Assembly (NCBI GenBank): GCA_025602905.1
Contig: JAHLKI010000040.1
Coordinates: forward strand, 124,001-188,000
Origin: Phlyctochytrium arcticum
Lineage: Eukaryota > Chytridiomycota > Chytridiomycetes > Chytridiales > Chytridiaceae
Reading direction: 5' to 3'
DNA: 64,000 nt
Shown: piece after piece, positions 47,321 to 58,544 of the stretch
Position numbering within the stretch: the stretch's first letter is position 1
Layout of the letters: every line of letters begins with the position of its first letter
Notes under the pieces: model-generated
Told to the model about the DNA's origin: nothing
The model's input: the letters and a program-made list of their open reading frames with translations, nothing else
Databases searched by the model: none
Translations under genes and position numbers: made by a program

Positions 47321-50300
47321 TCAGCTACGAGCACAATTTTCAAGAACACGGGAAGACTTACATAGGCCGCCACTACGCATATATCGAAATCGCCCCTTTC
47401 TCCAGTTACCGCTTTTGCGCACCCATGCTGGCCACATAGAATACGGCGTGGCGTCGGTGTCAATCATAATTTGCGCTTCTGTGGGGAAAGAGACAGGTTC
47501 TGGAGAACGTGTTATGGTAGCAGCTTCGAACTCCCCAATCGGATTCAGACATGCAGACTTGCTGAATGTATCAAGAATCGCTCGAGGTACGGCGGTATAT
47601 CCAAGAGCCAAAAACTCATTAGGTATAGTGGGAGTTGTAGTCATATTACTCGCTGATGCGCTATCAGGGAGATAAGTCGATGTCAAGGTATCAGTTGTAG
47701 AGGTTGGTGTTGGTGTGGGAGTAATGAGGCCCGCATCCACAGTAGTTGACGTGACTGGCACCACAGTAGCAGCATTTGGGTCGGCGCTGGATGTAGATGA
47801 AACGACACCTAGATCACTGCTAGTGATGGGAGAGACGAAGACGTCAGTTACGGAAAGATCGCTGTGTGTATCGATGCTCAGAGATGGGGTCAAAGAAAGG
47901 CTGTCTGGACTTGGCGTTGGTGTTGGTGTGAGTCCAAGTAAGGTGTCCAGTGGATCGGGTATTGGGATAGTCACCTGCTGCGCAACCGACACAATAGTGG
48001 AAATAACAGTTAATTGGTCAACCACCGATTGAATCTGGGAGTGTGGAGTTTCCAACACAGCTTGCGCAACGGAACTTAGGATGGACACCGGCGTAGCAAC
48101 GATGCTTTCAACAACTTGTTGCAGGACAGATGTGGGGGTCGCCAGTACAGAAGTCAGTAGCGAATTGATAGATGACATGGGCGTCTCTACAATTGATTCG
48201 ATAACATTTTGAATAATAGAGGTGGGTGCCACCACCAGAGTTTCAACAACATTCTCAACAATATTTCCTATGATTGACGTAGGAGTGGCTAGGACGGACT
48301 GGAGAACGCTTTCTAGAATAGACGTAGGGGTTACCACGAGCGTCTCATGCAGGTTATCCGCAACGTTCTGCAAGATGGATGTTGGAGTCGCCAGAAGTGT
48401 ATTGACTAACCCTCCTAAGATGGAGGTCGGGGTGGCAAGAACAGAGTTTACCGCATCGCTCAATGCCGAAGCCAGATTGGAGTTCGGGAATGGGGAGGGG
48501 GTCTGCAAAATAGATTGGAGGACAGACGTAGGCGTCGCAAGAATTTGGTCGGCTATACTTTGCAAAATCGACGTAGGTGTTGCAAGTATGTGATCCACTA
48601 CCTGCTGCAAAATGGAAGTTGGTGTTGCCAGCAGAGAGTCGGCTAAACCCCCCAAGATGGAGGTCGGGGTGGCCAGAATGGAGTTTACCGCATCGCTCAA
48701 AGCCGAAGCCAGATTGGAGTCCGGGAGTGGGGAAGGGGTCTGCAGAATAGATTGGAGGATAGAAGTAGGCGTCCCAAGAATGTGACTGGCTACGTTTCCG
48801 ACGACCGACGTCACGCTCGCCAGAATATGGTCCCCAGCTTGTTGCAAGATGGATGTGGGGGTAGCAAGAAGATGGTCTACCACGTTTTGCAGGACGGATG
48901 TCGGAGTGGCCAAAATAGACTGAACAGCATCACTCAGAGCAGATGCCAAATTGATGTCTGTCGGCAATGGTGATGGGGTTGGCAAAATCGATTGTAGAAT
49001 TGATGTAGGTGTCGCGAGAAGATGGTCCACCACGTTCTCAAGAATAGATGTAGGTGTTGCCAAGAGAGTATTGATCACGTTGTTTAGAATAGATGTCGGG
49101 GTTGCCAAAAGTGAATTAATCGCGTCGCTGAGGGCAGACGCAAGGTTGGCGTCTGGTAAGGGAGTGGGCGTATGGAGCATCGAGCTAATCACGTTGTTCA
49201 CCACACTATTCAGGTCGGGTAGCGCGGTAGGCATCGCAGTTGGCGTCTGCAAAATTGACTGAAGGATGGATGTTGGGGTAGCCAGAAGGTGATCCACCAC
49301 ATTTTGCAAGACGGAAGTCGGAGTCGCCAAAATGGACTGAACGGCATTACTTAAAACAGATGCAAGGTTCACGTCTGTTGGCAACGCCGTGGGAGTCTGA
49401 AGTGTCGATTGTAGAATAGAGGTTGGAGTGGCAAGAATTGAATTGACGATATTGCTAACAATCGAAGCCAGGTTGGGGTTGGCTGTGGCTGTCGGCGTTG
49501 CTAATATCGAATGAACTGCTTCGCTCAACGCGGAGGCAAGGTTAATGTTTGTAGGGATGCCGGTCGGTGTTTGTAAGATAGATTGCAAAATCGAGGTGGG
49601 GGTTGCCAAAATGCTCTCTACTACATTCGCAAGAATTGACGTAGGAGTGGCCAGGATCGTCTGTACCAAACTGTTAACAACGGAAACCAAATTCACTGGA
49701 GTAGGGGTAGCTGTTGGAGTCGCAAGAATCACTTGTAATACGGTGGTAACAATTCCTACAACACCCCCTACAACAGATCCCACTCCACCAAGGAGATTCC
49801 CTAAAAGTCCACCACCTCCCGCTGCTGGGGTTGTTGTTGTAATTACAGTCAGTGCACTAGAAGAAACTGCTGTCGTTGTTGCACCAAAGTGCGCCGTGGT
49901 TGTTGTTGTGACCAGACTATGGACGGTAGTCGCAACTGATGTCGACCCCGTGCCAGAAGAAGCTGACGTTGTTAATTGTGCTAAGCTGGTGGAACGACTT
50001 GTAGAGCTCCCGACAATCACGCTCACAATACTGTCAAGTATTGGAATACCAATTCCCGAGGAAGCAGCCGCACTAGATGTGCTGCTGCTTGCAACAGAAG
50101 TGGGTGACGGCGATGGTGTCGTTTGCATATAAAATGGCAAAGATAGGCCTGTGGACGTAGCCGCAGCTGCAGCGCTACTGACGGTGGTGGTCGAGGCCGT
50201 TGCCGAATTCGTGGTTGTTAAGGAAGTCGCAGATGACACCGCCGTGTTTGAGGATGTAGAGGCTGTGGTTGTCGCAGCTGCCGCGCTACTAATGGTGGTT

Positions 50301-50981
50301 GTCGAGGCCGATTTCGTGGTTGTTAAGGAAGTCGTAGATGACATCGCCGAGCTTGAGGATGTAGAGGCTGTGGTTGTTGCAGCAGCCGCCACCGTTGTTG
50401 TCGTTGCTGCCGCAAGGATCGTCGACGAGGAAGTTGAGGGTGTTGTAGGTAACGACGCCCCGGCAGGCAATGTCACGCTGGTTGCGCAGTAAAGATTTCT
50501 AGGAGGATTCAGATCCAGTGGGGCCGTACTAATTGGTGCCACTGCCATGTCGTAAGCTAAAGCTCTGCAAATAGGCAACGTAGCCATTGGAATGTCAGGA
50601 CCAGAGATCAGGATTCGGAAAACGAAAGCAAGATCTTACGCTGCACCAGCAACATTGTAATAGTTGTTCATAAATTTCTGCGCCTCGCGCACGCGCGCGC
50701 AAGCAGCAGCTCCAGGAGAGACATCGGAAAGGTACGTTGTGTAAATAGTGGAACAGTTTTCTCCCACAAGCCCCAAGGCAGCGGTCAGGCAAAATACGCT
50801 AAGACGCGTTTTAACTAGCGTCGTTTGCTAACGTGCAGAATTCGTTAATGTCAACTCGTTCACGGATGTAGCTTTCCGGCATTTTGAAAATTTCTAAGGA
50901 ATGAACACCTACCAAATCTTCAGCAGCCTGCACAGAGGCCACTATAAGAAAGACGGTCACCCAGCTCCATCGTCCCAACAT
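47321..50981 (-). CDS. Secreted repeat protein with nested 15-residue ATPTSIL repeats
   Basis: Exon 1 (50981-50913) encodes a signal peptide MLGRWSWVTVFLIVASVQA. Exon 2 (about 50820-50636) adds a Cys-containing segment (LVGENCSTIYTTYLSDVS, YYNVAGA). Exon 3 holds over 1,050 residues: first a Ser/Thr/Ala-rich low-complexity region, then many copies of a 15-residue unit such as ILATPTSILQSIADQ. LATPTS appears at least 18 times. A larger unit starts with NLASALSDAV and recurs about seven times. Each unit could form an amphipathic helix closed by an ATPT turn. The C-terminal part (DATPYSMWPAW) is followed in alternative frames by a possible membrane or anchor segment down to 47248, so the true 3' end is uncertain. 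The protein is not a known family; a cell-wall or surface role is inferred. Confidence 0.75.
48000..49760 (-). repeat. 45-bp coding repeats in the secreted repeat protein
   Basis: Degenerate tandem copies of a 45-bp unit (15 codons) fill this stretch, grouped into higher-order blocks of roughly 65-80 codons. Copies differ at many third positions, so the array is old or under selection on protein sequence rather than freshly expanded. Confidence 0.85.
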
Positions 50982-52488
50982 GGCGGGTTTTCAACAGCAC
51001 TTTTGGAATGACTAGCTTTGAGGTCAAAGTTCGTGGTACATCCAATTCGGTGCACTATTATCAACCCTGCGGGAATGGCGGTTCTGGCGAGGAATCCGAG
51101 GATGCAAGTAAATTTTGACACGTATGGATAATGTGATTTTTTCCTTAAGTTCTGACGGTAAAGTTTTATGCCCACACATGGCGCTCTGTCTATCACATCC
51201 TCTTCCTTTAAGTACATCCTAGTTCCCAAAACTCCTATAATCTATAATTTGAAATTTAATTATGTACCTTCCGAGGGAAAATTTGAGCTTATAGGGTGAT
51301 CTTGGAAACGGGTCTAGACAATACATATTTGGGAACCGCCACTTCATGGAGTATGTCCCATGTTAATTTCCTACTCTGGATACTTTGGTTGCTGGATACT
51401 TTGTCGGAGGATCCGTCCAGTACTGATTCATTACCTGTAGATCAGCTGGGGCGGAGGTCAAGCGAAAGAAAAGCCAATTGTGAAGACAGAAAAATGGGAC
51501 CGGTATAAACAGTCATCGGAAGTACGATCGTCTGTATATCCGATGGGTTTTTTTGGAAAATTTTATTAGAAGTCCTTCTTTCCCTACCCTCACCCAGTTC
51601 CGAATCCTTTCCTTGGTCCAACACTCAGGAACCTACTACCTTAAAATAAATATACACTGATATAGGTAAGAACGTAACGGTCGCCTGAAAAAATAAATAA
51701 ATTGATAGACATCAGGAGAATACAATACCGTACGGTGCTGTAAAAAACTGGGGAAAGTTATGCCCAACATCGGTACGCTTACTTTTTAGGTATGTGATAT
51801 TCTTAGACAACTACATCCGTGCTTGCTATCGTAGTCCACAGGTAGCATCAACATCCCTTACCGGGACTGGTAATAGGGCAGCTTTGGCCACATCCGCTGC
51901 ACGTAGGCACTAGTTTGTAGGATTTTTCGCACAACATTGCCAATGAAAGCAAGATATTGGTCACATACTATTATCCGTTTCATTCAATGTTAAAATCTAG
52001 ATTTTACACTGGTTCTGTTCTTGCTTTTCTATTTTCTTCGTTCCCTCAAACTCATGAGCGTTGCGAAAACTCAAGTTCAGTATTTGCATGGTTTTGGTCG
52101 GCCTGTACAGTACATCCTCTTTCTGTCTGTTGTAGTGTTGTTATGTTCGGAATTCACCGGAGGTGCATAAGTATATCCCGGGAATACGTATATAATTCTC
52201 TGTCTGTCCCTGTGCAATCCCCCTGTTGCTTCACCGGATTCCTCTGCGTAGATTTCCTGCTTGTACGATAGCTATTCTGGTCGCCATTACGCAAATACAT
52301 CGTCTTCTTTCTCCAACACCATGCACACTTAGAGTATCACTGGAATTCTACCGAGAATCCACTTATCTACCTCTGAGCTAATTTATCCGGCGAACCGGCT
52401 AGTTGCGATAACTTCGAGGAAATGCTATACTAGCTAAACTAAACCAACTCCCCCAACATTCGTCCTGCTAAACAAGGTCGGTCTTCCT
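50982..52488. other. Gene-poor region beside the Fanzor relic
   Basis: No coding gene is recognised in about 1.5 kb. Frames are short and on both strands. It is more AT-rich than its surroundings. The end nearest 52488 directly follows the Fanzor stop and could hold remains of a guide-RNA region or element terminus, but no structure was verified. Confidence 0.5.
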
Positions 52489-54290
52489 TAACCTTGCGTG
52501 TAGGACTTGACAATGTCAATCATGTTCAGAGTGCTGAGGACGTCCCGGCTCCAGAAGTAATAGTCTCATCCTTGCTGCAAATATTTGGGGTTGTCACAAC
52601 CTGAAAAGGGGTGGAAGTCAGTGTCTGCTCTAAAGCGAGATCTCGAGAGGGCTTCACATTACCTATCCTGCAATCCATGGACTTTTTCTGTTTTCCCTTG
52701 CGCTTCCTCCAAAGCCTCGCGTGCGGCCTTATCTTGATACCTTTCACCACGTCATCCCCTCACTGACACTTCTTGGACGTACTACTTTCGTCAATTAAGA
52801 AGTAAGGGATTCGGTGCCGGGCGAATGTCATTCGCCAACCAGTGGTCTTGGATGACGTTTGACTTTGTCCTTCCCGCGTCATTCCAGTTTCCAATAATCA
52901 GAACAAAGTGTTTGCCGTAAATTTTTCTTAACCGCTTTCACAGGTCGTGTTGTAAACGTCGGATGTTGACGTTGACGTAGACATTCCAGCGGTACTTTCG
53001 ATGAATTTCAGCCGAGTAGAACGCCTTTCGAGCGATGAAGCCGTCGTTATGGCCAAACGCAGATACAAGGAACCAGACGAGATCATCGAGTTTCATTGTT
53101 TTGTGCGTTGGGATGGCATCTTCTTGCCATACGCCCTCCTTCCCGTCTCCACAGTCCTCCGATTTGCGGTGTAGCTCATCATAGCTCCCGCCCTCATGCC
53201 GCGGAAAAACAGAATATCCCGCTTGTTCGGGTCAGCGACGACGCGGTTTCTGGCGGTCCGGATATGATCAAGGTGATGTTGGAAATACGCTGCTTGAACT
53301 TCGGACTGTAGCGCATCTTTCGATTTTCGGGCGGTTTTTGCCCCGTACGTCCTTCCTGGGGTTTGTAGGTGGGCGGTCAAGGCTACCCCGTCGGTGGCAA
53401 TAAGACCACAGAAGACCATTCCCTTCTGCTTCTGTGGTTGGAAAACAGGATTCCAGAAGTCAAACACCTCCTTCCACAGGGCCATCCTCTGCTCATCAGT
53501 AAATTTTCTAATGACGCTTGCTGACCGACCAAGAACATGGCATGTGAGAATTAGCGTGTCGATCGTGACGTGAGATTGGACGAGGGATGTCCGAAGGGGG
53601 AGGGCGCAGAATTGAGGATAACCATATTGCTCATAAAGCGCAGAGAGTTTGCAGTACGCAGGGACGAAAGCGTAAAGATCGACGACCACTTGATAGGGGA
53701 CATCGCCGTTGGCGGCAACATCAGGAAGGATGTTTCCAAGTTCAGAGACTATCTGACCTCCAAGTCATCATAAGGTTCCCCAGGCGGTAAATTGCTGTCG
53801 TCGCAGCCATCTGCCAGAGTCTCCCGCTACGCCGTACGCCAGCTGCCGTAATGCTGCCGTGATCTTCTGCTCCGAGGAAAACAATCGAGGCCAGTGCAAT
53901 CCTCTCTCCGGAGATGATCCACCTTTGCACATCCTTGCAGGGCCTAAACAAGCCTTGGAACATACCTGTTCAAAAGATTCACTGCGAGCAGGCAACTCTG
54001 CAGCCAATTTTGTAAATAGGTTAAGTGACATCCGAAATCTATTTCGGCAGTTGTTACGTGATACTATTGGAAGAAGAAAACGTAACAACCCCATGGCAGT
54101 AACCAAAACCGAACCATCTGCGAAGCATTTCGGGGGTGCGGGGGTGTATTGGGGTCTCTCCACCAAACTGATCCAATAGCTTTTGATGTGGGGCCTCCCG
54201 TGGACGATCTTCTTGGATCCTCCGTTTCTTTTTCTTGTGTTTGTCCAACGCCGCTCTCAGAAGTTTCGTCAAATCCTCTTTCTGCATTCG
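52489..54290 (-). pseudogene. Decayed Fanzor (eukaryotic TnpB-like RNA-guided nuclease)
   Basis: Read on the minus strand, pieces in several frames follow Fanzor order. RTPEMLRRWFGFGY (54.18 kb) resembles the TnpB/Fanzor N-terminal motif TPEQ-LRRWFG. NCRNRFRMSLNLF is next, then FCALPLRTSLVQSHVTIDT, GLIATDGVALTAHL, the first RuvC block RVVADPNKRDILFF (53.2 kb) and SYTANRRTVETGRRAYGKK. Then come KIYGKHFVLIIGNWND (52.9 kb), FLIDESSTSKKCQ with the zinc-finger Cys, and the last RuvC block FWSRDVLSTLNMIDIVKSY, ending at TAA 52489. At least three stops and two or three frameshifts separate these blocks and no plausible introns remove them. Candidate catalytic Asp, Glu and Asp are all still present. 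Family knowledge: Fanzors are transposon-borne RNA-guided DNA nucleases found in fungi, especially chytrids. Confidence 0.8.
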
Positions 54291-54687
54291 CTTGAGATTT
54301 GATCACTTTGTCTATTCGTTGGAAGATCATCCGAAGCTGTCAAGTTGGCAGCTTTGTCACAGAGATGGCGCCGACCTCGTGCTCTGCGCAACCGAGCCAG
54401 TCACTCGGTGCAAGAATCAAAAGATGGCACCCCACACATATACAGGTTGTATCAGCAACTGCTTCCTCCAAAATGTCGGTAGAGGTGACGGCGCTTCTGC
54501 AGTTTCCGTCTGCTCCATTCTTTTCAGCGTGAAAACACAGCAACCCTTGGCGTGATCTACGATCTTCCAGCACATCCGCGACGCGATTTGTCAAAAGGAA
54601 ATCGTCCTGGGACAACAGGTAGAGGGAGGCAAAGGGCGAAAGATATATTTCGAAATTTGGACCCCGACAAGAGTATTGAATCCAAGA
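54291..54687. other. Spacer between Fanzor relic and PDAT
   Basis: A minus-strand frame (54340-54615) with a few Cys residues (TTCICVGCHLL) might be the start of the Fanzor region or chance. The rest is presumed promoter of the PDAT gene. Confidence 0.4.
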
Positions 54688-57600
54688 ATGTCACCTCGTA
54701 AACGTCGCTCAAAGCCACGACCTTCGGAAGATGCCGATGAACCTTTCTCATCAGACCATGAACGGCCGCTAGCTTCAACAGGCAAAGATTCTTCGCCAGA
54801 ACGCAAATCAACTCGGCCAGAGAAAGCACAAGCAGGCAAGAGAGTTCGTCAAGGTGTTCTAAAATCCGCAAATGAAACTCGGACGAAAATCGTGCTGGTA
54901 AAGCGAAAATTAACAGAGGTATGCCCTCAATGCAATTTTGAATGGGATATTGCTTCTAAACTATGCGGGATCGCAATGTCTATTCAGTATCGCCGCTTTT
55001 TTTTCTTGTTTGGAATTATTCTGGGCACCGCCCTTACATTTTTTGCGATCCCTCATATTCATGCTCCAGTCAACCTTCCACACCCACTGCAGCAGGTTTC
55101 CAGTCTCTTCTCTGAGGCATTTGGCGATATCGATCTGTCCGAGTACCTGCCGGATATGGGAATGCCGGGAGTCAGCAACTTTGATTTCTGGGGAAATGTC
55201 ACATCCATTTTGCAGATGCCTGCTCTGTTTGGAGGCGGGGGAGGTCGGGCGACGCGGGGTACACAAAATGGAGAGGCGGAACAGTTCCTACCTGGAGCAC
55301 GATTAGCAGAAGAAGGATTGGGCGCCAAGGTAAGCCAAGTTTACTACGGGGGGAAAGGAATTGTCATTTTCTTACTACTCCCTACTCTTGCTTGATCAGC
55401 ACCCCGTCATTCTCATTCCAGGGATCGTGTCAACAGGTCTCGAAGTATGGAACACAGGACCCAAAGTAGACAAGGACATGGTGGATGTTCCCACGCCCCA
55501 CCACAAGGCCCGGAACTTACAGCCCGACCAAAAGGATACCGCATCAGCCGCGTCTGCCACCAAATCTTCAGCTCCACCGCCATCACCCTCCTCGTCCCCG
55601 AATTCTGCAAAGTCTGCTGATGCGGCTGCCCTGGACGCGATTATTGCTGCTAACCGCGCTTGTGGGCAAAAGTATTTTCGAAAACGTATTTGGGGTACCA
55701 CGGATCACCTCAAATCCATGTTGCTCAACAATGCTTGCTGGATTTATCATATGATGCTGGACGAAAAGACCGGAATGGATCCTCCTGGAGTCAAACTTAG
55801 AGCAGCGCAGGGTTTGGACGCAGCAGACTATCTATTTCCAGGGTAAGAGGCATCCGTTCCCGTCCACCATGTTGCGTGTCTGACAATGGACGGCGTAGAT
55901 TCTGGGTTTGGGCTAAGCTAATCTCTAATCTTGGGGCATTGGGATACGATAGCAATAACAGTGCGTCTCTTTTCTTTCCTTGACCACTCTGCAAGCCAAC
56001 TCATCTAACTCCTACTTCTTTCTTCATGGAATCAGTGCATTTGGCCTCCTATGATTGGCGATTAAGTCTTACAAAGCTCGAGATACGTGATCGCTTTTTC
56101 ACCAAACTCAAGTCAACGATCGAAATCACTTATGAGCATGCTGGTGGGGGCGAATCAGCGCGGGTGGTTTTAGTCTCACATTCGATGGGTGCGACAGTTG
56201 TGTTATATTTTATGAACTGGATCAAGGGGGAGCTCGGACATCAAAATGGAGATGCTTGGTGCGCGCAGTATCTTCAAGGTTGGGTTAATATTGCGGGAAC
56301 ACTGTTGGGAGTGCCCAAGGTGAGAAACCCGTACTTGCTGACCACCGCTCCGAACGCTCACTTCTGTGGTGTAAAAGTCTGTTGCGTCTATGCTGTCAGG
56401 AGAAATGAAAGATACGGCTCAATTAAACGGTATTCAAGCCTTTGCGCTGGAAAATTACCTCATGCCCAAAGCCCAGCGAGCTCGACTGTTTCGTTCTTGG
56501 TACAGTGGCCCGGCTGCTTCTAACACTTAGTCCTATGTATTTAACGGTGTCACACTTTAGGGGAGGGATTGCATCGATGATTCCTTACGGCGGCGATACG
56601 ATCTGGGGCAAGAAAGGTCACCAGGCTCCGGACCAGGTCAATGCGACACACCACCCTTTCGGCGATATGGTTTCACTCCTCCATGTAGAAGGTCACTCTA
56701 ATGCCTCATCGGCAACCGCACCGGGCGATGCTGACGCTGCCAAAGTCACCTATGCGGCTCAAGTGCATCACACGTCCCCGACGGACCACAACGCGTCGGC
56801 CGAAATCAATTCGTCCAATACAACCCGGCACGATTTTTCCGCCAATGCGACACTTCCTTTGATTCTGGCTGTGGCAGGCGACCCCTACTGGAAAGATACG
56901 CATGTATGGAACGTTGCTCAAACTAAGAAAGAGTTACGACAATCCAAGCACGATAAACGGAGTTGGACCAATCCGCTCGTCGCGCCGCTGCCGTCATTTG
57001 GCCCACACTTCAAAATTTACTGTTTGTACGTAACATTTGTTTGCATTCTTTAAACATTGCGGGAAAGGGCCAAAGCTAAACATCATTCATTATTCACCTT
57101 TCGTAGGTACGGTACTGGTCTGCCGACAGAGCGAAAGTACTTTTACCGAACAGTTCCGAAAAAACCCTCGGCAACAACCAGCTCGTCGACTTCCTCTGGC
57201 AATTCCGGTGGATCTACTAACAAGAAATCTTCCTCTACACAGTCTGATCCAAGTCATCCCGCTCCGACGGCTACCTACGCCAGCAATGGCACGTATGGAC
57301 TTGGTTCTGATAAGGGCGAGGAATCTGTCTCGTCAGGAATGTGGATCAAGGATGGAGAAATCGAGGTTGATACAGGGTACACGGATCGGGATCTCGGTAT
57401 TATAAGTGGGGTTCAAATGGCAGAAGGGTGAGTTTTTGTGCAGCGTACAGAGAACGGCGAGCAGGGATTTGACGTTTTTTCCCCGGCAGAGACGGAACCG
57501 TGCCCTTGATGTCACTGGGCGTAAGTTGCTCCAAGCGTTGCCATCACGGATTTGAAGATAACCCGTTGCGATTTGCAATTTTAGTACATGTGCGTTGAAG

Positions 57601-57909
57601 GCTGGAAACACCAGCGTTATAATCCGAATAATGTTACAGTCATTACTCGAGAGTTCAAGGACCAACCGGCAGGAATGCTATCGGCGCGAGGTGGACCGGG
57701 AAGTGCTGATCATGTTGATAGTACGTCGTTTTTGAAGTCAAAGTCAGATCAGTATGCCAACTAACGCACATCTAGTTCTAGGAAACTACGACTTGACGGA
57801 AGATATTCTGCGCATTGTCGGCGGATGGGGGCATCATTTGTCTGACCGGGTCGACAGCCCAGTTCGGGAAATGGCTAGCCGAGTTCATCTGCCGGAGGGA
57901 TTAGATTAG
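54688..57909 (+). CDS. LRO1: Phospholipid:diacylglycerol acyltransferase (PDAT)
   Basis: ATG 54688 begins a basic, disordered cytosolic head (MSPRKRRSKPRPSEDADEP). A membrane helix follows (FFFLFGIILGTALTFFAI), then the luminal LCAT-like domain: HPVILIPGIVSTGLEVW, RIWGTTDHLKSML, FWVWAKLISNLGALGYD, ASYDWRLSLTKLE and the nucleophile elbow VSHSMGATVVLYFMNW. Later exons give GTLLGVPK, the GGIASMIPYGGDTIWG region, YGTGLPTERKYFY, DGTVPLMSLGYMCVEGW and NYDLTEDILRIVGG with the Asp and His of the triad, ending at TAG 57907-57909. Introns include 55330-55399; an additional in-frame GT-AG segment after KLTE may or may not be removed. The enzyme moves an acyl chain from phospholipid to diacylglycerol to make triacylglycerol in the ER. 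Confidence 0.95.
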
Positions 57910-58544
57910 ATTCCTCATCTTTTGCCCTCTGTAACACTGTGTTTTTATTTATTTACTCTACTGTTTCTGTGTCAAATCTCATAGCTGCTATGCGTTAAAT
58001 ACTTGTGGGACTGGTATAACTTTGTATAAATCCGATTGAATAGCAAACATCTCAAATCTCCAAAAGTACCAATGCTCGGCGATCAGATGTCGGAGATTGT
58101 CGTCCTTGGCAAAATTTCCGTGGCTGTGATGACTGTGTCATGCATGTCATGGCGGGCGTGAACTTTGATCGGCTTGGCCATGGCCAAGAATTGCTTTGAA
58201 GTATCCTTCGACAACAAGAACCAAGACCAATACATCCTCCACAGACTTTTACCTGGATAAATCTATATCCCTCAACGTCCGCAAGACGACCGACCGCGCA
58301 GTCGCCCTATCGCTTGACCGTTTTGCAAAAGTGCGTGCCTGAGCCCCCGACAGTGTTTCAGAGCGTGGGAGCGGTAGTATAATAGAGCATTGGTGGTGAG
58401 TTCGAACAATATTAATTGCGTGCATTGTGCTAATAAATACTTTGTCTTGCTTTTTTCAGAACGTACTTCAAAGTTCGAGTAGTCACAAAAGACGTCCCGA
58501 CTGGATCAAACATTATTTACACTCATCTAGCGACAGGTTCTGTC
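57910..58544. other. Intergenic region, possible 5' UTR intron
   Basis: No coding gene. A GTGAGT at about 58397 and TTTTTTCAG at about 58450 could bound an intron in the 5' leader of the next gene. Confidence 0.4.

Noticed and set aside
47840..49700. CRISPR-like reading of the regular repeats
   Set aside because: Repeats are degenerate 45-bp coding units in a eukaryotic gene with no unique spacers; not a CRISPR array.
48222..50492. Several + strand frames of Val/Gly/Asp repeats
   Set aside because: Antisense shadows of the repetitive secreted-protein gene; the minus strand has the signal peptide and splice structure.
53093..53689. Stand-alone functional gene of 198 codons
   Set aside because: It is the central block of the Fanzor relic; flanking Fanzor blocks lie in other frames, so it is not an independent intact gene.
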